Shown in pieces: positions 31,205 through 42,337 of a stretch of 64,000 nt of DNA (the stretch's first letter is position 1; every line of letters starts with the position of its first letter). Under the pieces are notes generated by a model, which saw only the letters and a program-made list of their open reading frames with translations, was not told the DNA's origin and ran no database searches. Location of the stretch: contig CANKMW010000011.1 of the NCBI GenBank assembly GCA_947483555.1, positions 1 to 64,000 on the forward strand, written 5' to 3'. Source of the stretch: Myxococcales bacterium. Its GTDB lineage: Bacteria; Myxococcota_A; Polyangia; Haliangiales; Haliangiaceae. Position numbers and translations under genes: made by a program.

Positions 31205-33744
31205 CAGATCTCTCCCGCGTTGCTGCCCAGCAGCCGTTCGAGGTTCGCGATCCAGCCCCCGAGCTGCGGCGTCCGCGCGCCCTGGTCGCGGGCCTGCTTC
31301 CAGACCCGGTACGCATCCAGGGGTTTGCCCTCGCGATCGAGCAGCACGCCCAGGTTGACCAGGGCCTCGGGCGGATTGCCGCCCAGGGCCTCGAGCGCGC
31401 GCCGGGCCGCGTCGGGCTTGCCGTCGGCGTCGAGGGCGGCGAGGTTGGCGAGCAGGACGTTGTCGGTGCGGCGCGGCACGTTCACGCCGCGCGCCTTGTC
31501 GAACATCTTGCGGGCGTCCTTGAGCCGGCCGGCCTGGTGGAGCTGATACCCGACCCGCTGATAGCTGGAGCGGAGCAGGATCCGGGCGTTGGTGCCGAGC
31601 TCGCCGGTGGCCTTGCGCGCCAGCCGCTCGAACATCGAGACCGCCGTCTTGTCCGCGGTCGCCGAGTTGTCGGCGTAGTACGAGTACGCGAGATAGTACT
31701 CGACGCCGAGCTTGTCGTACGGCGGGTTGAGCCACGGCACCGCCTGGCCGCCGAGCTTGGTGGCCAGCGCCTGGAGGGTGGCGCGGCCGTCCTTGACGCG
31801 GCCGAGGCGGATCCCCGCCACGGCCATCGCGAACGAACGGACCTGCGGCTCGTCGCCCTCGAGCAGCTTGTCGTCGGCCTTGTCGAGATCGGCGAGGGCG
31901 GTGGTGTTCTGGCCGGCATCGAGGCGGCCGAGGCCGCGGTGCAGGTACGCGACCGCCAGATGGCGCCGGGCGTCGGGCGACTGGCCGACCTCGCCGCCGT
32001 CGCTCCGCACCTGGGTGAGGAGGGTGACCGCCTCGTCGGCCTGACCGGCCCAGGTCAGGACGCCGCCCAGCTCGCTGCCGACCCGGGCCCAGACCTCGAC
32101 GTCACCGGCGCGCCGGGCGTCGTCGAGCGCGGCGCGGTAGTGAGTCAGCGCCGCGACCTGCTCGCCAGCGGCGAGCTTGGCCTGCGCCAGCGCCCAGCTG
32201 GTGCGGGCCTCGGTCGGCGCGCTGGCGTGCGCCTTCTCGAGATGAGACATCGCGCCGCCGACGTCGCCGTCGCCGAGCATCAGGACGCCGAGGTTGAAGC
32301 GGCTGATGGGCCGCCGGTCGTCGAGCGCGAGCGCCCGGGTCAGGGCGTCGCGCGCGGCGGCGCGATCGCCGGCCGCCAGCGCGGCGAACGCGATGCGGTT
32401 GAGGGTGTCGACCGCACCGGATCGGGCGCTGGCGTTGGTCGGCTCGGTGGCGAGCGTGTGCTGGTAGTGGCCGAGGGCGGCGACCAGGTCGGTGCCGTCG
32501 TCATAGAGCGCGTCGCCGGCGATCAGCAACATGCGGGCCCGGGTCGCCGCCGGCAGGCCGGGCCGCGCGGCGCCCTGGACCGCGAGCGCGGCGGCGTCGC
32601 GCGATTGGCCGCGGCGCTGCAGCGTGTCGGCCAGCTGGACCAGCACGTCGATGCTGTCGGGGTACGCGTCATGGGCGAGCCGCAACGCCTCGGAGGCCAG
32701 GGTGAGCTCGGGCGGATCGTGGCGCAGATGGCGTCGTGCCATGCGCAGCGCCAGGTCGGGGTTCTTGGGTTCCAGGTCGGCGGCGCGGCGGTAGGCGAGC
32801 CCGGCGGCGTCGAGCTCGTTGGCGGCCGACTCGACGTCGCCGCTCAGCAGGTGGCCGCGCACCGAGCTCGGTCGCAGCGCGAGGTAGCTGGCGACGCTGG
32901 CACGGGCGCGCGCGAGGTCGGCGAGCCCGAGCCGGGCCACCGCCAGGTTGTAATGGATCGCGGGATCGATCGCGGGGTTCGCCTCGAGCAGGCCGCCGCA
33001 CTCGGCGGCGGCCTGCTTCCAGTGCCGGAGTCCGGTGTGGGCCGCGCACAAGCCGGCCCGCGCGGTCGTCGCGAGCTGCGGTGACGGCTGGTTGGCCAGG
33101 GCGGTCGTCAGCTCGCGCCGCGCGCGCTCGAAGTGGAGCGCCGCGTCGCTGCCGCCCCGGGTGCCCAGGTACAGCGACGCGTAGCCGATCTTGGTGCGGA
33201 TCATCGCGTCGGCGCCCGCGACGCTGACCGGACGATGGGTCAGGAATGCGTCGAAGGCGGTGACCGCGCGCGTCGCGCCATCGGCCTGGCGGTCGAAGTG
33301 GTGGTTGCCGAGCAGCAGGTGCAGCGTGAAGGCCTTGGGGTTGGTGACGATCAGTTGCTCGGCAAGCGCCGCCGCCTCGTCGCCGCGGCCGGCGCCGTCG
33401 AGCAGCACCGCCTTCTTCTCGAGCAGCAGCGGGTCCTTGGGTTTGATCGGTTCGGCGGTCCCGGCGAGCCAGCGCAGGCCGGCGTCGAACTCCTTGCGGA
33501 AGGCGAAGATGTCGGCGCGCTTGGCGTAGTACACCGCCTCGATCGTCCGCGGCTCGGCCGCGATCGCGCGATCGTAGTGACTGGCGGCGCGCGCGTAGTC
33601 GCCGCCGGCGAAGGCTTCATCACCGTCGTCGAGCAAGCGCTGGACCGCGGCGCTCTGCGCATGTGCGGGCACCGCCGCGGCCGCGACGGCGCATGCGCCG
33701 ACGCCGATCGCGATGATCGATCGAAGCCATCCCGTTGCCATCAT
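31204..33744 (-). CDS. Large periplasmic TPR-repeat protein
   Basis: 846 aa. Signal peptide (MMATGWLRSIIAIGVGACAV, cleavage after AHA), then 15 or more TPR-like helical pairs spanning almost the whole protein (e.g. GDYARAASHYDRAIAAEPRT, AAGDRAAARDALTRALALDD). Probably a scaffold for a complex in the periplasm. The ATG at 33744 has a strong GGGGGG ribosome site. It diverges from a TonB-dependent receptor with only 54 bp between them and is coupled to the binding-protein-like gene, so the three may form one functional unit. No catalytic domain seen. Confidence 0.82.
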   Translation of the reverse strand: MMATGWLRSIIAIGVGACAVAAAAVPAHAQSAAVQRLLDDGDEAFAGGDYARAASHYDRAIAAEPRTIEAVYYAKRADIFAFRKEFDAGLRWLAGTAEPIKPKDPLLLEKKAVLLDGAGRGDEAAALAEQLIVTNPKAFTLHLLLGNHHFDRQADGATRAVTAFDAFLTHRPVSVAGADAMIRTKIGYASLYLGTRGGSDAALHFERARRELTTALANQPSPQLATTARAGLCAAHTGLRHWKQAAAECGGLLEANPAIDPAIHYNLAVARLGLADLARARASVASYLALRPSSVRGHLLSGDVESAANELDAAGLAYRRAADLEPKNPDLALRMARRHLRHDPPELTLASEALRLAHDAYPDSIDVLVQLADTLQRRGQSRDAAALAVQGAARPGLPAATRARMLLIAGDALYDDGTDLVAALGHYQHTLATEPTNASARSGAVDTLNRIAFAALAAGDRAAARDALTRALALDDRRPISRFNLGVLMLGDGDVGGAMSHLEKAHASAPTEARTSWALAQAKLAAGEQVAALTHYRAALDDARRAGDVEVWARVGSELGGVLTWAGQADEAVTLLTQVRSDGGEVGQSPDARRHLAVAYLHRGLGRLDAGQNTTALADLDKADDKLLEGDEPQVRSFAMAVAGIRLGRVKDGRATLQALATKLGGQAVPWLNPPYDKLGVEYYLAYSYYADNSATADKTAVSMFERLARKATGELGTNARILLRSSYQRVGYQLHQAGRLKDARKMFDKARGVNVPRRTDNVLLANLAALDADGKPDAARRALEALGGNPPEALVNLGVLLDREGKPLDAYRVWKQARDQGARTPQLGGWIANLERLLGSNAGEI

Positions 33745-33763
33745 GATCCCCCCGGATCCGGAC

Positions 33764-33791
33764 TTGACGACCCGACAGTAACCCGTAGCAT
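33764..33791 (+). promoter_or_regulatory. Promoter of the TonB-dependent receptor
   Basis: TTGACG (33764-33769), 16-bp spacer, TAGCAT (33786-33791); ATG at 33799. It sits in the 54-bp divergent gap and gives a leader of at most a few bases. On the other strand TACTGT (33775-33780) is a possible -10 for the TPR gene. Confidence 0.6.
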
Positions 33792-33798
33792 CGAACTC

Positions 33799-35862
33799 AT
33801 GATAGGGGGACGCGCGCCACTGGTGTGCGCCGGGCTGACGATCTGCCTGACCGCAGGTCGAGCGGCGGCGCAAGATGTTCCACCCGACGTCGAGGTGCCC
33901 GGCTTCGTCGTCGGGGACGCCGCGGATCGCGAGGGTCCGGAGCGGCGGGAACAGGACGTCTCGATCGATGACCTGCTCCGGACCTCGGTGTACGTGGTGT
34001 CGAAGAAGCCGCAGCTGGTGCGCGAGTCGCCCGGCGTCGTCACCGTGATCACCCGCGAGGAGATCATCGACAGCGGCGCCCGCGACCTGATCGACGTCCT
34101 CCACCTGGTGCCGGGGTTCGGCTTCGGCGTCGATGTCCAGGGTGTGGTCAGCGTCGGCTTTCGCGGCCAGTGGGCCACCGAGGGCAAGGCGCTGTTCCTG
34201 ATCGACGGTCAGGAGATGAACGAGCTGCTCTACACCGGTGTCCAGCTCGGCAATCACTTCCCGCTCGAGCACATCGAACGCATCGAGGTCATCCGCGGTC
34301 CCGGATCGGCGGTCTACGGCGGCTTCGCCGAGCTGACCGTGATCAACATCGTGACCCGCGGCGCCCGCCAGCTCGACGGTGTTGCCGCCGCGGTCTACTA
34401 CGGCCAGGCCATCGGTGGTCACGGCGGGCTCGGCCGGGCCCGTGCCAGCGTCGAGGCCGGGGACAAGCGCGGCGACCTGTCGGTGTCGCTGTCGGCCGAG
34501 CTGGCGGAGGGGATCCGTAGCGATCGCCGCTACACCGACGTCGTCGGTGACGGCTACTTCCTCGATGACAACGCCGATCTCGATCCGGTCTACGTGTCGG
34601 CGGCGGTCGAGTATCGCGCCCTGCGGCTGCGCTTCATCTACGACTACCTGCACACCACCACGCGCGACGGGTTCGGCGAGAACTCGGTCGTCAGCACCCC
34701 GCAGGACTTCACCGGCCTCTACGCCGACGCCCAGTACGACGCCCGGGTCGGCGACGACCTGGTGATCACGCCGCGCCTGAACCTCAAGCGCCAGACGCCG
34801 TGGCAAGACAGCGACCCGGCCTCGGACTTCCACTACGACAAGACCGTGTCGCGCTACCTCGCCGGGCTCACCGCGTCGTATGACGCCTCGGCCAAGCTCA
34901 ACCTGCTCGCCGGGGTCGAGGGCTTCTACGATCTCGCCGCGCTCAACGATCTGAACCTGACCGGGCTGCAGAGCATGTTCGTGGTCGACGGCGAGGACCG
35001 CGCCGAGGTCTCGTACACCAACCTGGCCGGCTACGCCCAGGCGTCACTCAGCCACAAGATCGCCAACGTCACCCTCGGGGCCCGGGCCGAGAACCACAGC
35101 CAGTTCGGGGCTTCGTTCGTGCCGCGGCTGGGCGTCACCCGGGTGTTCGGCAGGCTCCACGCCAAGCTGCTGGCGGCGCGCGCCTTCCGCGCGCCGGCGA
35201 TCGAGAACATCAACACCTTCCCCGAGATCGTTCCCGAACGCACCACGGTGTTCGAGGTCGAGACCGGCTACCAGGTCAGCGATCACGTGGTCGCCAGCGG
35301 TAACGTGTTCGACGCCACCATCGACAACCCGATCGTCTACTCGGTCGACGACATGGGCGCCGAGGGCTACTTCAACTTCGAACGCACCGGCTCGCGCGGC
35401 GGCGAGGTCGACGTCAAGGTTCGCTACCCGCGCTGGTACCTGTACGGCAGCGCTTCGTACTACACCGAGGCCGGCAAGAACCTGGTCGATCTCTACGAGG
35501 TCCCGGGTCGGACCGGTCCACTGCTGGCGTTCCCGCAGCTCAAGGTCACCGCTCACGGCTCGGTGCGGCTCGCCGGCAAGCTCCAGCTGGCGCCGTCGGC
35601 GATCGTGATGAGCAAGCGCTACGCCCTGACCGGCGACGGCGTCGGTGGCGTCATGCTCACCGAAGAGAAGCCGCTCGCGCTGGTCAACGCCTACGTCAGC
35701 TACCCGGATCTCGGGGCCAAGGGCCTCGAGGTCGGCGCCGGCGTCTACAACATCCTCGACGCCGACTACGCGTTCATCCAGCCCTACGACGGTGGTCACG
35801 CGCCGCTGCCGGGGCCGTCACGCGAAGTGGTGGCGCGGCTCGCCTACCACCTCGGGTTCTGA
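33799..35862 (+). CDS. TonB-dependent outer-membrane receptor
   Basis: 687 aa. Signal peptide (residues 1-25), a TonB-box-like region followed by the plug domain (about 55-195: VVTVITREEIIDSGARDLID, IERIEVIRGPGSAVYGG, TVINIVTRGA), then a 22-strand barrel ending in the aromatic LAYHLGF. The plug is close to vitamin B12/siderophore receptor plugs, but the substrate cannot be read. ATG at 33799. Divergent from the TPR/binding-protein operon, which may share its substrate. Confidence 0.92.
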   Translation: MIGGRAPLVCAGLTICLTAGRAAAQDVPPDVEVPGFVVGDAADREGPERREQDVSIDDLLRTSVYVVSKKPQLVRESPGVVTVITREEIIDSGARDLIDVLHLVPGFGFGVDVQGVVSVGFRGQWATEGKALFLIDGQEMNELLYTGVQLGNHFPLEHIERIEVIRGPGSAVYGGFAELTVINIVTRGARQLDGVAAAVYYGQAIGGHGGLGRARASVEAGDKRGDLSVSLSAELAEGIRSDRRYTDVVGDGYFLDDNADLDPVYVSAAVEYRALRLRFIYDYLHTTTRDGFGENSVVSTPQDFTGLYADAQYDARVGDDLVITPRLNLKRQTPWQDSDPASDFHYDKTVSRYLAGLTASYDASAKLNLLAGVEGFYDLAALNDLNLTGLQSMFVVDGEDRAEVSYTNLAGYAQASLSHKIANVTLGARAENHSQFGASFVPRLGVTRVFGRLHAKLLAARAFRAPAIENINTFPEIVPERTTVFEVETGYQVSDHVVASGNVFDATIDNPIVYSVDDMGAEGYFNFERTGSRGGEVDVKVRYPRWYLYGSASYYTEAGKNLVDLYEVPGRTGPLLAFPQLKVTAHGSVRLAGKLQLAPSAIVMSKRYALTGDGVGGVMLTEEKPLALVNAYVSYPDLGAKGLEVGAGVYNILDADYAFIQPYDGGHAPLPGPSREVVARLAYHLGF

Positions 35863-35872
35863 CCACGGCGGC

Positions 35873-36589
35873 TCACGGCGGCGGGCGGATCGCCGCGGCC
35901 GGCGCCGCCGGGTCCGGATCGAGCTCGGGCAGGAGCTCGGCCAGCTCGCGGGCGACGGCGCGCGCGCGGTGGCGGACGAAGTCGGCGGAGTACGGCCCGG
36001 CGAAGTACACGACCAGCGCGGCCGACAGCCAGAACGTCAAGACGTAGGCGTCGGGATCGGCGAGGTCGCCGTGGGTGTGGCCATTGACCCGGGCCGCGGC
36101 CTGGGCGCGACGGACCAGCAACTCGGCACGCGAGACCTCGAGCGGCGACGGCGGCTGGGCGGCGGCCACGACCTCGCCGCGCAGCACACACAGCGCGTTC
36201 TGGCCGCCATGCACGGTGGTCAGCGCGGCGAGGTAGGCCTGGACGCGATCGGCGACCCGCGCGGGTCTCGTCGTGCCGCCGGCGACCACGGTCACGGCCG
36301 GCAACTCGGCGCCGGCGTCTCGCGCGACGGCCCGCAGCGCCCGCACCGCCGTCTCGAGCGCGCGATCGACCTCGTCATCGGGCCGCACCATCGACCCCAG
36401 CTCCAGCTCGAGCCGGGCGCCGTTGCCCAGCGGCAAGGTGCGGAGGCCACCGGCCGCCGCCACGCCGGGATCGGGAGCGCCGCGCGGTACCACCGACGCG
36501 CGGCGGGCCCCCAGCGCCGCGCGCAGGTCGCCGAGCACGGCCTGGACGCGTGCCGCTAGCTCCACGACGAGGCCGTGTCGGGCAGCCAC
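35873..36589 (-). CDS. Unknown conserved-looking protein
   Basis: 238 aa, Ala/Arg/Val-rich, no signal peptide. The mid-part (about 30-120) resembles a compact alpha/beta domain, perhaps GAF- or roadblock-like (RLELELGSMVRPDDEVDRAL). A hydrophobic patch near the C-terminus (DAYVLTFWLSAALVVYFAGP) could be a buried core or a single membrane segment. GTG start at 36589 overlaps the upstream gene by 34 bp; GTG 36565 would reduce this to 10 bp. The overlap implies a functional link with the Cys-motif protein upstream. Function unknown. Confidence 0.6.
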   Translation of the reverse strand: MAARHGLVVELAARVQAVLGDLRAALGARRASVVPRGAPDPGVAAAGGLRTLPLGNGARLELELGSMVRPDDEVDRALETAVRALRAVARDAGAELPAVTVVAGGTTRPARVADRVQAYLAALTTVHGGQNALCVLRGEVVAAAQPPSPLEVSRAELLVRRAQAAARVNGHTHGDLADPDAYVLTFWLSAALVVYFAGPYSADFVRHRARAVARELAELLPELDPDPAAPAAAIRPPP

Positions 36590-37257
36590 GTCGTCGACAC
36601 CATCGTCGCCGGCTGCGGGAAGAAGAGGTAGTTGGTGATGGTCGGGGTGCCGACGTAGAGCGACGGCCAGTCGCCGGCGTCGAAGCCGGGCGGTGGCGCC
36701 GAGATGTCGCCGAGATCGACGTGCAGGATGTCGTAGGCGGGCAGGATCGCGACCAGGCGCTGGAACCGGCGCAGCATCGGCGCCGAGTACACCCCGGCGC
36801 GCGGCCGCTCGCGGATGAGCCAGCCGGCGTCGTCACCGCTGACGTCGACGGTCACCTCCTGCACCACGGCCATGCGGGTCAACGATGACAGCGCGACCCG
36901 CAGGTAGGCCTCCGAGAGCGGCACGCCGCCGCGCCACTCGGCAGGCGGTGGCACACCCTGGTCGCGGACCTGGATCGCGCACGGCGGCCGGCCCACACAC
37001 AGGATGTAGAGGAAGTCGCAATGCTCGTCGGGGTCGCCGGCGCGCAGAAACGTCGCGGCGTCGAGCTCGAGGGCGAGCTCCTCGACCAGCGCCGTGCCCT
37101 CGGCGTCGCTGCCTCCGGAGTGCCTGGGACTCGCGGCCGGGACGCCCCAGGTCCGCGATGGGTAGAGCCGGGCCAGCGCGTCGTCGACCGCCTCGAGCAT
37201 GTCGCCCTTGCGGTCGTCGCAGCCGGACTTGCTGTTGCAGTTCGTGCAGCCACCCAC
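36556..37257 (-). CDS. Unknown protein with N-terminal Cys cluster
   Basis: 233 aa starting at GTG 37257. The N-terminus GGCTNCNSKSGCDDRKG has three Cys (C-x2-C-x5-C) that could bind a metal or Fe-S cluster. The rest is a mixed alpha/beta domain with ALARLYPSRTWG and FLYILCVGRPPCAIQVRDQG. No known domain recognised. Its 3' end overlaps the next gene. It diverges from the histidine kinase 70 bp away. Confidence 0.65.
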   Translation of the reverse strand: MGGCTNCNSKSGCDDRKGDMLEAVDDALARLYPSRTWGVPAASPRHSGGSDAEGTALVEELALELDAATFLRAGDPDEHCDFLYILCVGRPPCAIQVRDQGVPPPAEWRGGVPLSEAYLRVALSSLTRMAVVQEVTVDVSGDDAGWLIRERPRAGVYSAPMLRRFQRLVAILPAYDILHVDLGDISAPPPGFDAGDWPSLYVGTPTITNYLFFPQPATMVSTTWLPDTASSWS

Positions 37258-37313
37258 GACGCCACCATAGCAGTCTCCAGGCCACCTCCGAGCACTTCGC
37301 ACCCCGGACTCGA

Positions 37314-37319
37314 TAGGAT
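37314..37319 (+). promoter_or_regulatory. -10-like hexamer TAGGAT
   Basis: TAGGAT ends 8 nt before the GTG of the histidine kinase; no -35 recognised. Fits the leaderless pattern. Confidence 0.4.
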
Positions 37320-37327
37320 AGCAGCCT

Positions 37328-38899
<1,572 letters not shown>

Positions 38900-38921
38900 T
38901 CGGCTGGTGACGTGACGGACG

Positions 38922-40190
38922 CTACGCCAGCAGGCGCTGCACCGTCGCGACCAGCTCGGCGAGCACCACCGGGTGCTCGGTGCGGGTCGCCATGTCCTTG
39001 AGCTGGCCCTCGCCCGACGCCAGCTCGGCCTCGCCGAGCGCGAGGGACAGGCGGGCGCCCAGCTTGTCGGCGCGGCGGAACTGGGCCTTCATGCCGACCT
39101 CGCGGTGCTCGACCTCGACCGCGATCCCGGCGCGGCGTAGCCGGTGGGCGAGCGCGGTGGCGCGGCGGCGAGCCGGCGCGCCGTGGGCGGCGATGAACAC
39201 GCCGACCGGCGTCAGGTACGACGACGCCTCGCCGGGCATGCACAGGATCGTGCGCTCGACGCCGATGCCGAAGCCGATCGCCGGGGTGGCGGGGCCGCCC
39301 AGCTCGCCGATCATGTCGTCGTAGCGACCGCCGGCGACGATCGTGCTCTGGCTGCCGAGGTCGCCGGCGGTGGTGGTGATCTCGAACACGGTGCCGGTGT
39401 AGTAGTCGAGGCCGCGCACCAGGCGCGGCTCGACGGTGAACGGGACGCCCATCTCGGCGAGCGTGGCCTGCACGCGCTCGAAGTGGTCGCGCGCCGCGTC
39501 GCCGAGGTGGTCGAGGACGCTGGGCGCGGTGACCACGATCGCCTGGCAGCGGTCGACCTTGCAATCGAGCACCCGCAGCGGGTTGGTCGCCAGCCGGCGC
39601 TTGCAGTCGGCGCACAGCGCCTCGGTGTGCGGGGTCAGGAACGTCACCAGCGCCTCGCGGTAGCGCGCGCGGTCGTCGCCCTTGCCGACGTTGTTGACCA
39701 GGATCGTCAGCGGCGCGACCTGGAGCTGCGTGTACAGCGCGTGCAGCATCGCGATCACCTCGGCATCGAGGGTCGGCTCGCCGACGCCGTAGGTCTCGCA
39801 GTCGATCTGGTAGAACTGCCGGTAGCGGCCGGTGTTGATGGCCTCGTAGCGAAACACCGGGCCCAGCGACCACCAGCGCGTGACCGCCTCCTTGGCCGCC
39901 ATCGAGTGCTCGATGTAGGCCCGGGCCAGGCCGGCGGTCAGCTCGGGGCGCAAGGTCAGCGAGCGATCGGAGCGATCGCGGAAGGTGTACATCTCCTTGC
40001 CGACGATGTCGCTGCCCTCGCCGACGCCGCGCACGAACAGGTCGGTGTGCTCGACGACCGGCGGTCGCACCTCGGCGTAGCCGAAGCGTGCGAACAGCTC
40101 GCGGCAGGTGCGCTCGAGGTGCTGCCACTTCGCCGACTCCGGCGGCAAGAGGTCGTTCATCCCGCGAACCGACGTCGGCGTCTCGGCCAT
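38922..40190 (-). CDS. hisS: Histidyl-tRNA synthetase
   Basis: Charges tRNA-His. 422 aa, class II core with [18 protein letters not shown], motif 2 region [16 protein letters not shown], the HisA motif [14 protein letters not shown] and motif 3 [13 protein letters not shown], then the anticodon-binding domain (about 330-422). ATG at 40190 (MAETPTSV) with TAGGGT (minus strand, 40199-40204) ending 8 nt upstream. Convergent with the histidine kinase. Confidence 0.96.
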   Translation of the reverse strand: MAETPTSVRGMNDLLPPESAKWQHLERTCRELFARFGYAEVRPPVVEHTDLFVRGVGEGSDIVGKEMYTFRDRSDRSLTLRPELTAGLARAYIEHSMAAKEAVTRWWSLGPVFRYEAINTGRYRQFYQIDCETYGVGEPTLDAEVIAMLHALYTQLQVAPLTILVNNVGKGDDRARYREALVTFLTPHTEALCADCKRRLATNPLRVLDCKVDRCQAIVVTAPSVLDHLGDAARDHFERVQATLAEMGVPFTVEPRLVRGLDYYTGTVFEITTTAGDLGSQSTIVAGGRYDDMIGELGGPATPAIGFGIGVERTILCMPGEASSYLTPVGVFIAAHGAPARRRATALAHRLRRAGIAVEVEHREVGMKAQFRRADKLGARLSLALGEAELASGEGQLKDMATRTEHPVVLAELVATVQRLLA

Positions 40191-40198
40191 GGCGGCGG

Positions 40199-40204
40199 AC
40201 CCTA
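40199..40204 (-). promoter_or_regulatory. -10-like hexamer TAGGGT of hisS
   Basis: TAGGGT on the minus strand, 8 nt before the hisS ATG; no -35 recognised. Confidence 0.4.
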
Positions 40205-40247
40205 CCACCAACCCGTGCCCGTGCCCGCGCCCGTGCCCGGGCCCGGT

Positions 40248-40979
40248 TCACGTCGGCGGTTGCGTCCTCACCACCAGTGGCCCCAGCCGGGCGCACAGAT
40301 CGTCGACCGCCGAGGTCACGGTGGCCGCGTCCGCCGCCTCGAGCGTCAGCAGCACGCGGAAGTCCTGCTCCTCGAACCGCGGGTAGCTGCCGATCTTGAC
40401 CGCCGGGTGGGCCGCCACCACCGCGTCGAGGTGTGGCGCCAGCACGCCTTCCTCGGCGCTGCAGTAGACCCGCGCCACCGCCACCGGCGTGGCCCGGAAG
40501 CGCTCGCGGATATCGAGGAACTTGCGGCGGAACAGCGCCGGGACGCCGGGCAGGATGTAGACGTTGCGGAAGCCGACCACCGGCCACACCGCGTCGCCGT
40601 AGATCAGCTCGGCACCGTCGGGGATCTGGGCCAGTCGCAGGTTGGCCGGGGCCAGCTTCTCGCCCCAGAACAGCCGGACCTTGGCCTCGAGCTCGGGCGC
40701 CTGGACCACGCGGGTGCCGAAGCCGCGCGCGATCCCGGCCATGGTGACATCGTCGTGGGTCGGGCCGACGCCACCCGACGTGAACACGTGGGTGAAGCGA
40801 GCCGCGAAGCGGGGCACGGTCTCGGCGATGTCGTCGAGATCGTCGGGGATCACCGAGATCCGGCGCAGCTCGACCCCCAGTGAGCGCAACTCGGCGATCA
40901 GGAAGGCGGCGTTCTCGTCGGCGAACTTGCCGGACAGGATCTCGTCGCCGATCACCACGATACCGGCGGTGGCGCCCAC
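40248..40979 (-). CDS. CinA N-terminal / molybdopterin-binding family protein
   Basis: 243 aa MoCF-biosynthesis-type domain: [50 protein letters not shown]. This is the CinA N-terminal (FAD pyrophosphatase/COG1058) module without the C-terminal nicotinamide-nucleotide amidase, as in stand-alone competence/damage-inducible-type proteins. The GTG at 40979 is chosen because TACAGT (40986-40991, minus) ends 6 nt before it; GTG 41015 would add 12 unconserved residues and overlap that element. Divergent from pyrC. Confidence 0.88.
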   Translation of the reverse strand: MGATAGIVVIGDEILSGKFADENAAFLIAELRSLGVELRRISVIPDDLDDIAETVPRFAARFTHVFTSGGVGPTHDDVTMAGIARGFGTRVVQAPELEAKVRLFWGEKLAPANLRLAQIPDGAELIYGDAVWPVVGFRNVYILPGVPALFRRKFLDIRERFRATPVAVARVYCSAEEGVLAPHLDAVVAAHPAVKIGSYPRFEEQDFRVLLTLEAADAATVTSAVDDLCARLGPLVVRTQPPT

Positions 40980-40985
40980 GGCGGC

Positions 40986-40991
40986 ACTGTA
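40986..40991 (-). promoter_or_regulatory. -10-like hexamer TACAGT of the cinA-like gene
   Basis: TACAGT on the minus strand ends 6 nt before GTG 40979; used here to decide between two GTG starts. Confidence 0.4.
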
Positions 40992-41006
40992 CAGGTGCGC
41001 TGGCGC

Positions 41007-41036
41007 TTGTGTCACGCCGGTCCTGCCTGCTAAGAA
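41007..41036 (+). promoter_or_regulatory. Putative promoter of pyrC-carA
   Basis: TTGTGT (41007-41012), 18-bp spacer, TAAGAA (41031-41036); ATG at 41048. It lies in the divergent gap next to the cinA-like gene. Confidence 0.45.
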
Positions 41037-41047
41037 ACGCGACGGCC

Positions 41048-42337
41048 ATGGACCTCGTCCTCCGCGGCGGTCGCGTCCTCGGCGCCCAACCTGGTGGCGC
41101 GTGGCTCGACGTTCCCGCGGACGTCCGGGTCCGCGACGGCGTGGTGGTCGAGATCGGTGGCGGCCTGCGCGGCGGTCGCGAGATCGACGTCCGCGGCCTG
41201 TGGGTGCTGCCCGGGCTGGTCGACCTGCGCGCCCACCTGCGCGAGCCGGGCGCCGAGCACGAGGAGGATCTCGCCACCGCCGCCGCGGCCGCCGTCAGCG
41301 GCGGCTTCACGACCGTGTGCGCCCAGCCGGATACCGCGCCGGTCAACGACCAGCGCATCGTGACCGACTGGATCGTGCGCCGGGCGGCCGAGCTCGGCCT
41401 GTGCCGGGTGCGCCCGGTCGGCGCCATCACCCGCGGCCTGGGCGGCGAGCACCTCGCCGAGATCGCCGGCATGAAGGCGGCCGGTGCGGTCGCGCTGTCC
41501 GATGGCGAGCACTGCCTGCGCGACCTGGCGCTGCTCCGTCGGGCCCTGGAATACGCGCGCACCTTCGATCTGCCGCTGGTCCAGCACGCGCTCGATCACG
41601 AGCTGTGCGAGGGCGGGGCGGTCAACGAGGGCGCCACCGCGACCCGGCTCGGGCTCCGGCCCCAGCCGGCCGCCGCCGAGAGCGCCATCGTGGCGCGCGA
41701 TCTCGAGCTGGTCGAGTGGACCGGCGCCCGCTACCACGTCGCCCACGTGTCGGCCGCGCGCACGGTGGCGCTGCTCCGCGATGCTCGCCGCCGCCGGCTG
41801 CCGGTCACCGCCGAGGTCACGCCGCACCACCTGACGATGACCGAGGAGGCGTGCGCCGGCTACGACCCGCTGACCAAGGTGACGCCGCCGCTGCGGTCGG
41901 CGGCCGACCGCCAGGCGCTCATCGACGCGCTGTGCGACGGCACCATCGACGCCATCGCCACCGATCACGCGCCCGAGGGCCTGACCGACAAGGAGCTGGA
42001 GTTCGAGGCGGCGGCGCCGGGCATGATCGGCCTCGAGACCGCGCTCGCGCTGGTGCTCGGCCTGGCCCGCGATGGCGCCTTGCCGGAGCGGCGCGTGATC
42101 GAGGCGTTGACGCTGGGCCCGGCGCGCGCGTTCGCGCTCGACGCCGGCACGATCGGCGCCGGCGTGACCGCGGATCTGTGCATCGTCGACCCGGCGCGGG
42201 TGTGGACGGTCGCCGCCGCCGAGCTGGCCAGCAAGGCCAAGAACACCCCGCTCATCGGCCAGCGCCTGGTCGGCCGCTGCGTCGCCACCCTGCTCGGTGG
42301 CCGGGTCGTCCACGATCGCGACGGGAGATTTGGATGA
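41048..42337 (+). CDS. pyrC: Dihydroorotase-family protein with altered metal site
   Basis: 429 aa type I dihydroorotase (amidohydrolase fold), third step of pyrimidine synthesis in active members. Fold markers: [68 protein letters not shown]. The usual HxH zinc pair (H61/H63 in the Aquifex enzyme) is Arg61-x-His63 here (DLRAHLREP). The SDDG segment is SDGE (Asp152) and HAED is HALD (His180), while His233 and Asp306 remain. It may therefore be a structural pseudo-dihydroorotase such as those that assemble with aspartate transcarbamoylase, or keep one metal. ATG at 41048; the stop overlaps carA (ATGA). Confidence 0.87.
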   Translation: MDLVLRGGRVLGAQPGGAWLDVPADVRVRDGVVVEIGGGLRGGREIDVRGLWVLPGLVDLRAHLREPGAEHEEDLATAAAAAVSGGFTTVCAQPDTAPVNDQRIVTDWIVRRAAELGLCRVRPVGAITRGLGGEHLAEIAGMKAAGAVALSDGEHCLRDLALLRRALEYARTFDLPLVQHALDHELCEGGAVNEGATATRLGLRPQPAAAESAIVARDLELVEWTGARYHVAHVSAARTVALLRDARRRRLPVTAEVTPHHLTMTEEACAGYDPLTKVTPPLRSAADRQALIDALCDGTIDAIATDHAPEGLTDKELEFEAAAPGMIGLETALALVLGLARDGALPERRVIEALTLGPARAFALDAGTIGAGVTADLCIVDPARVWTVAAAELASKAKNTPLIGQRLVGRCVATLLGGRVVHDRDGRFG

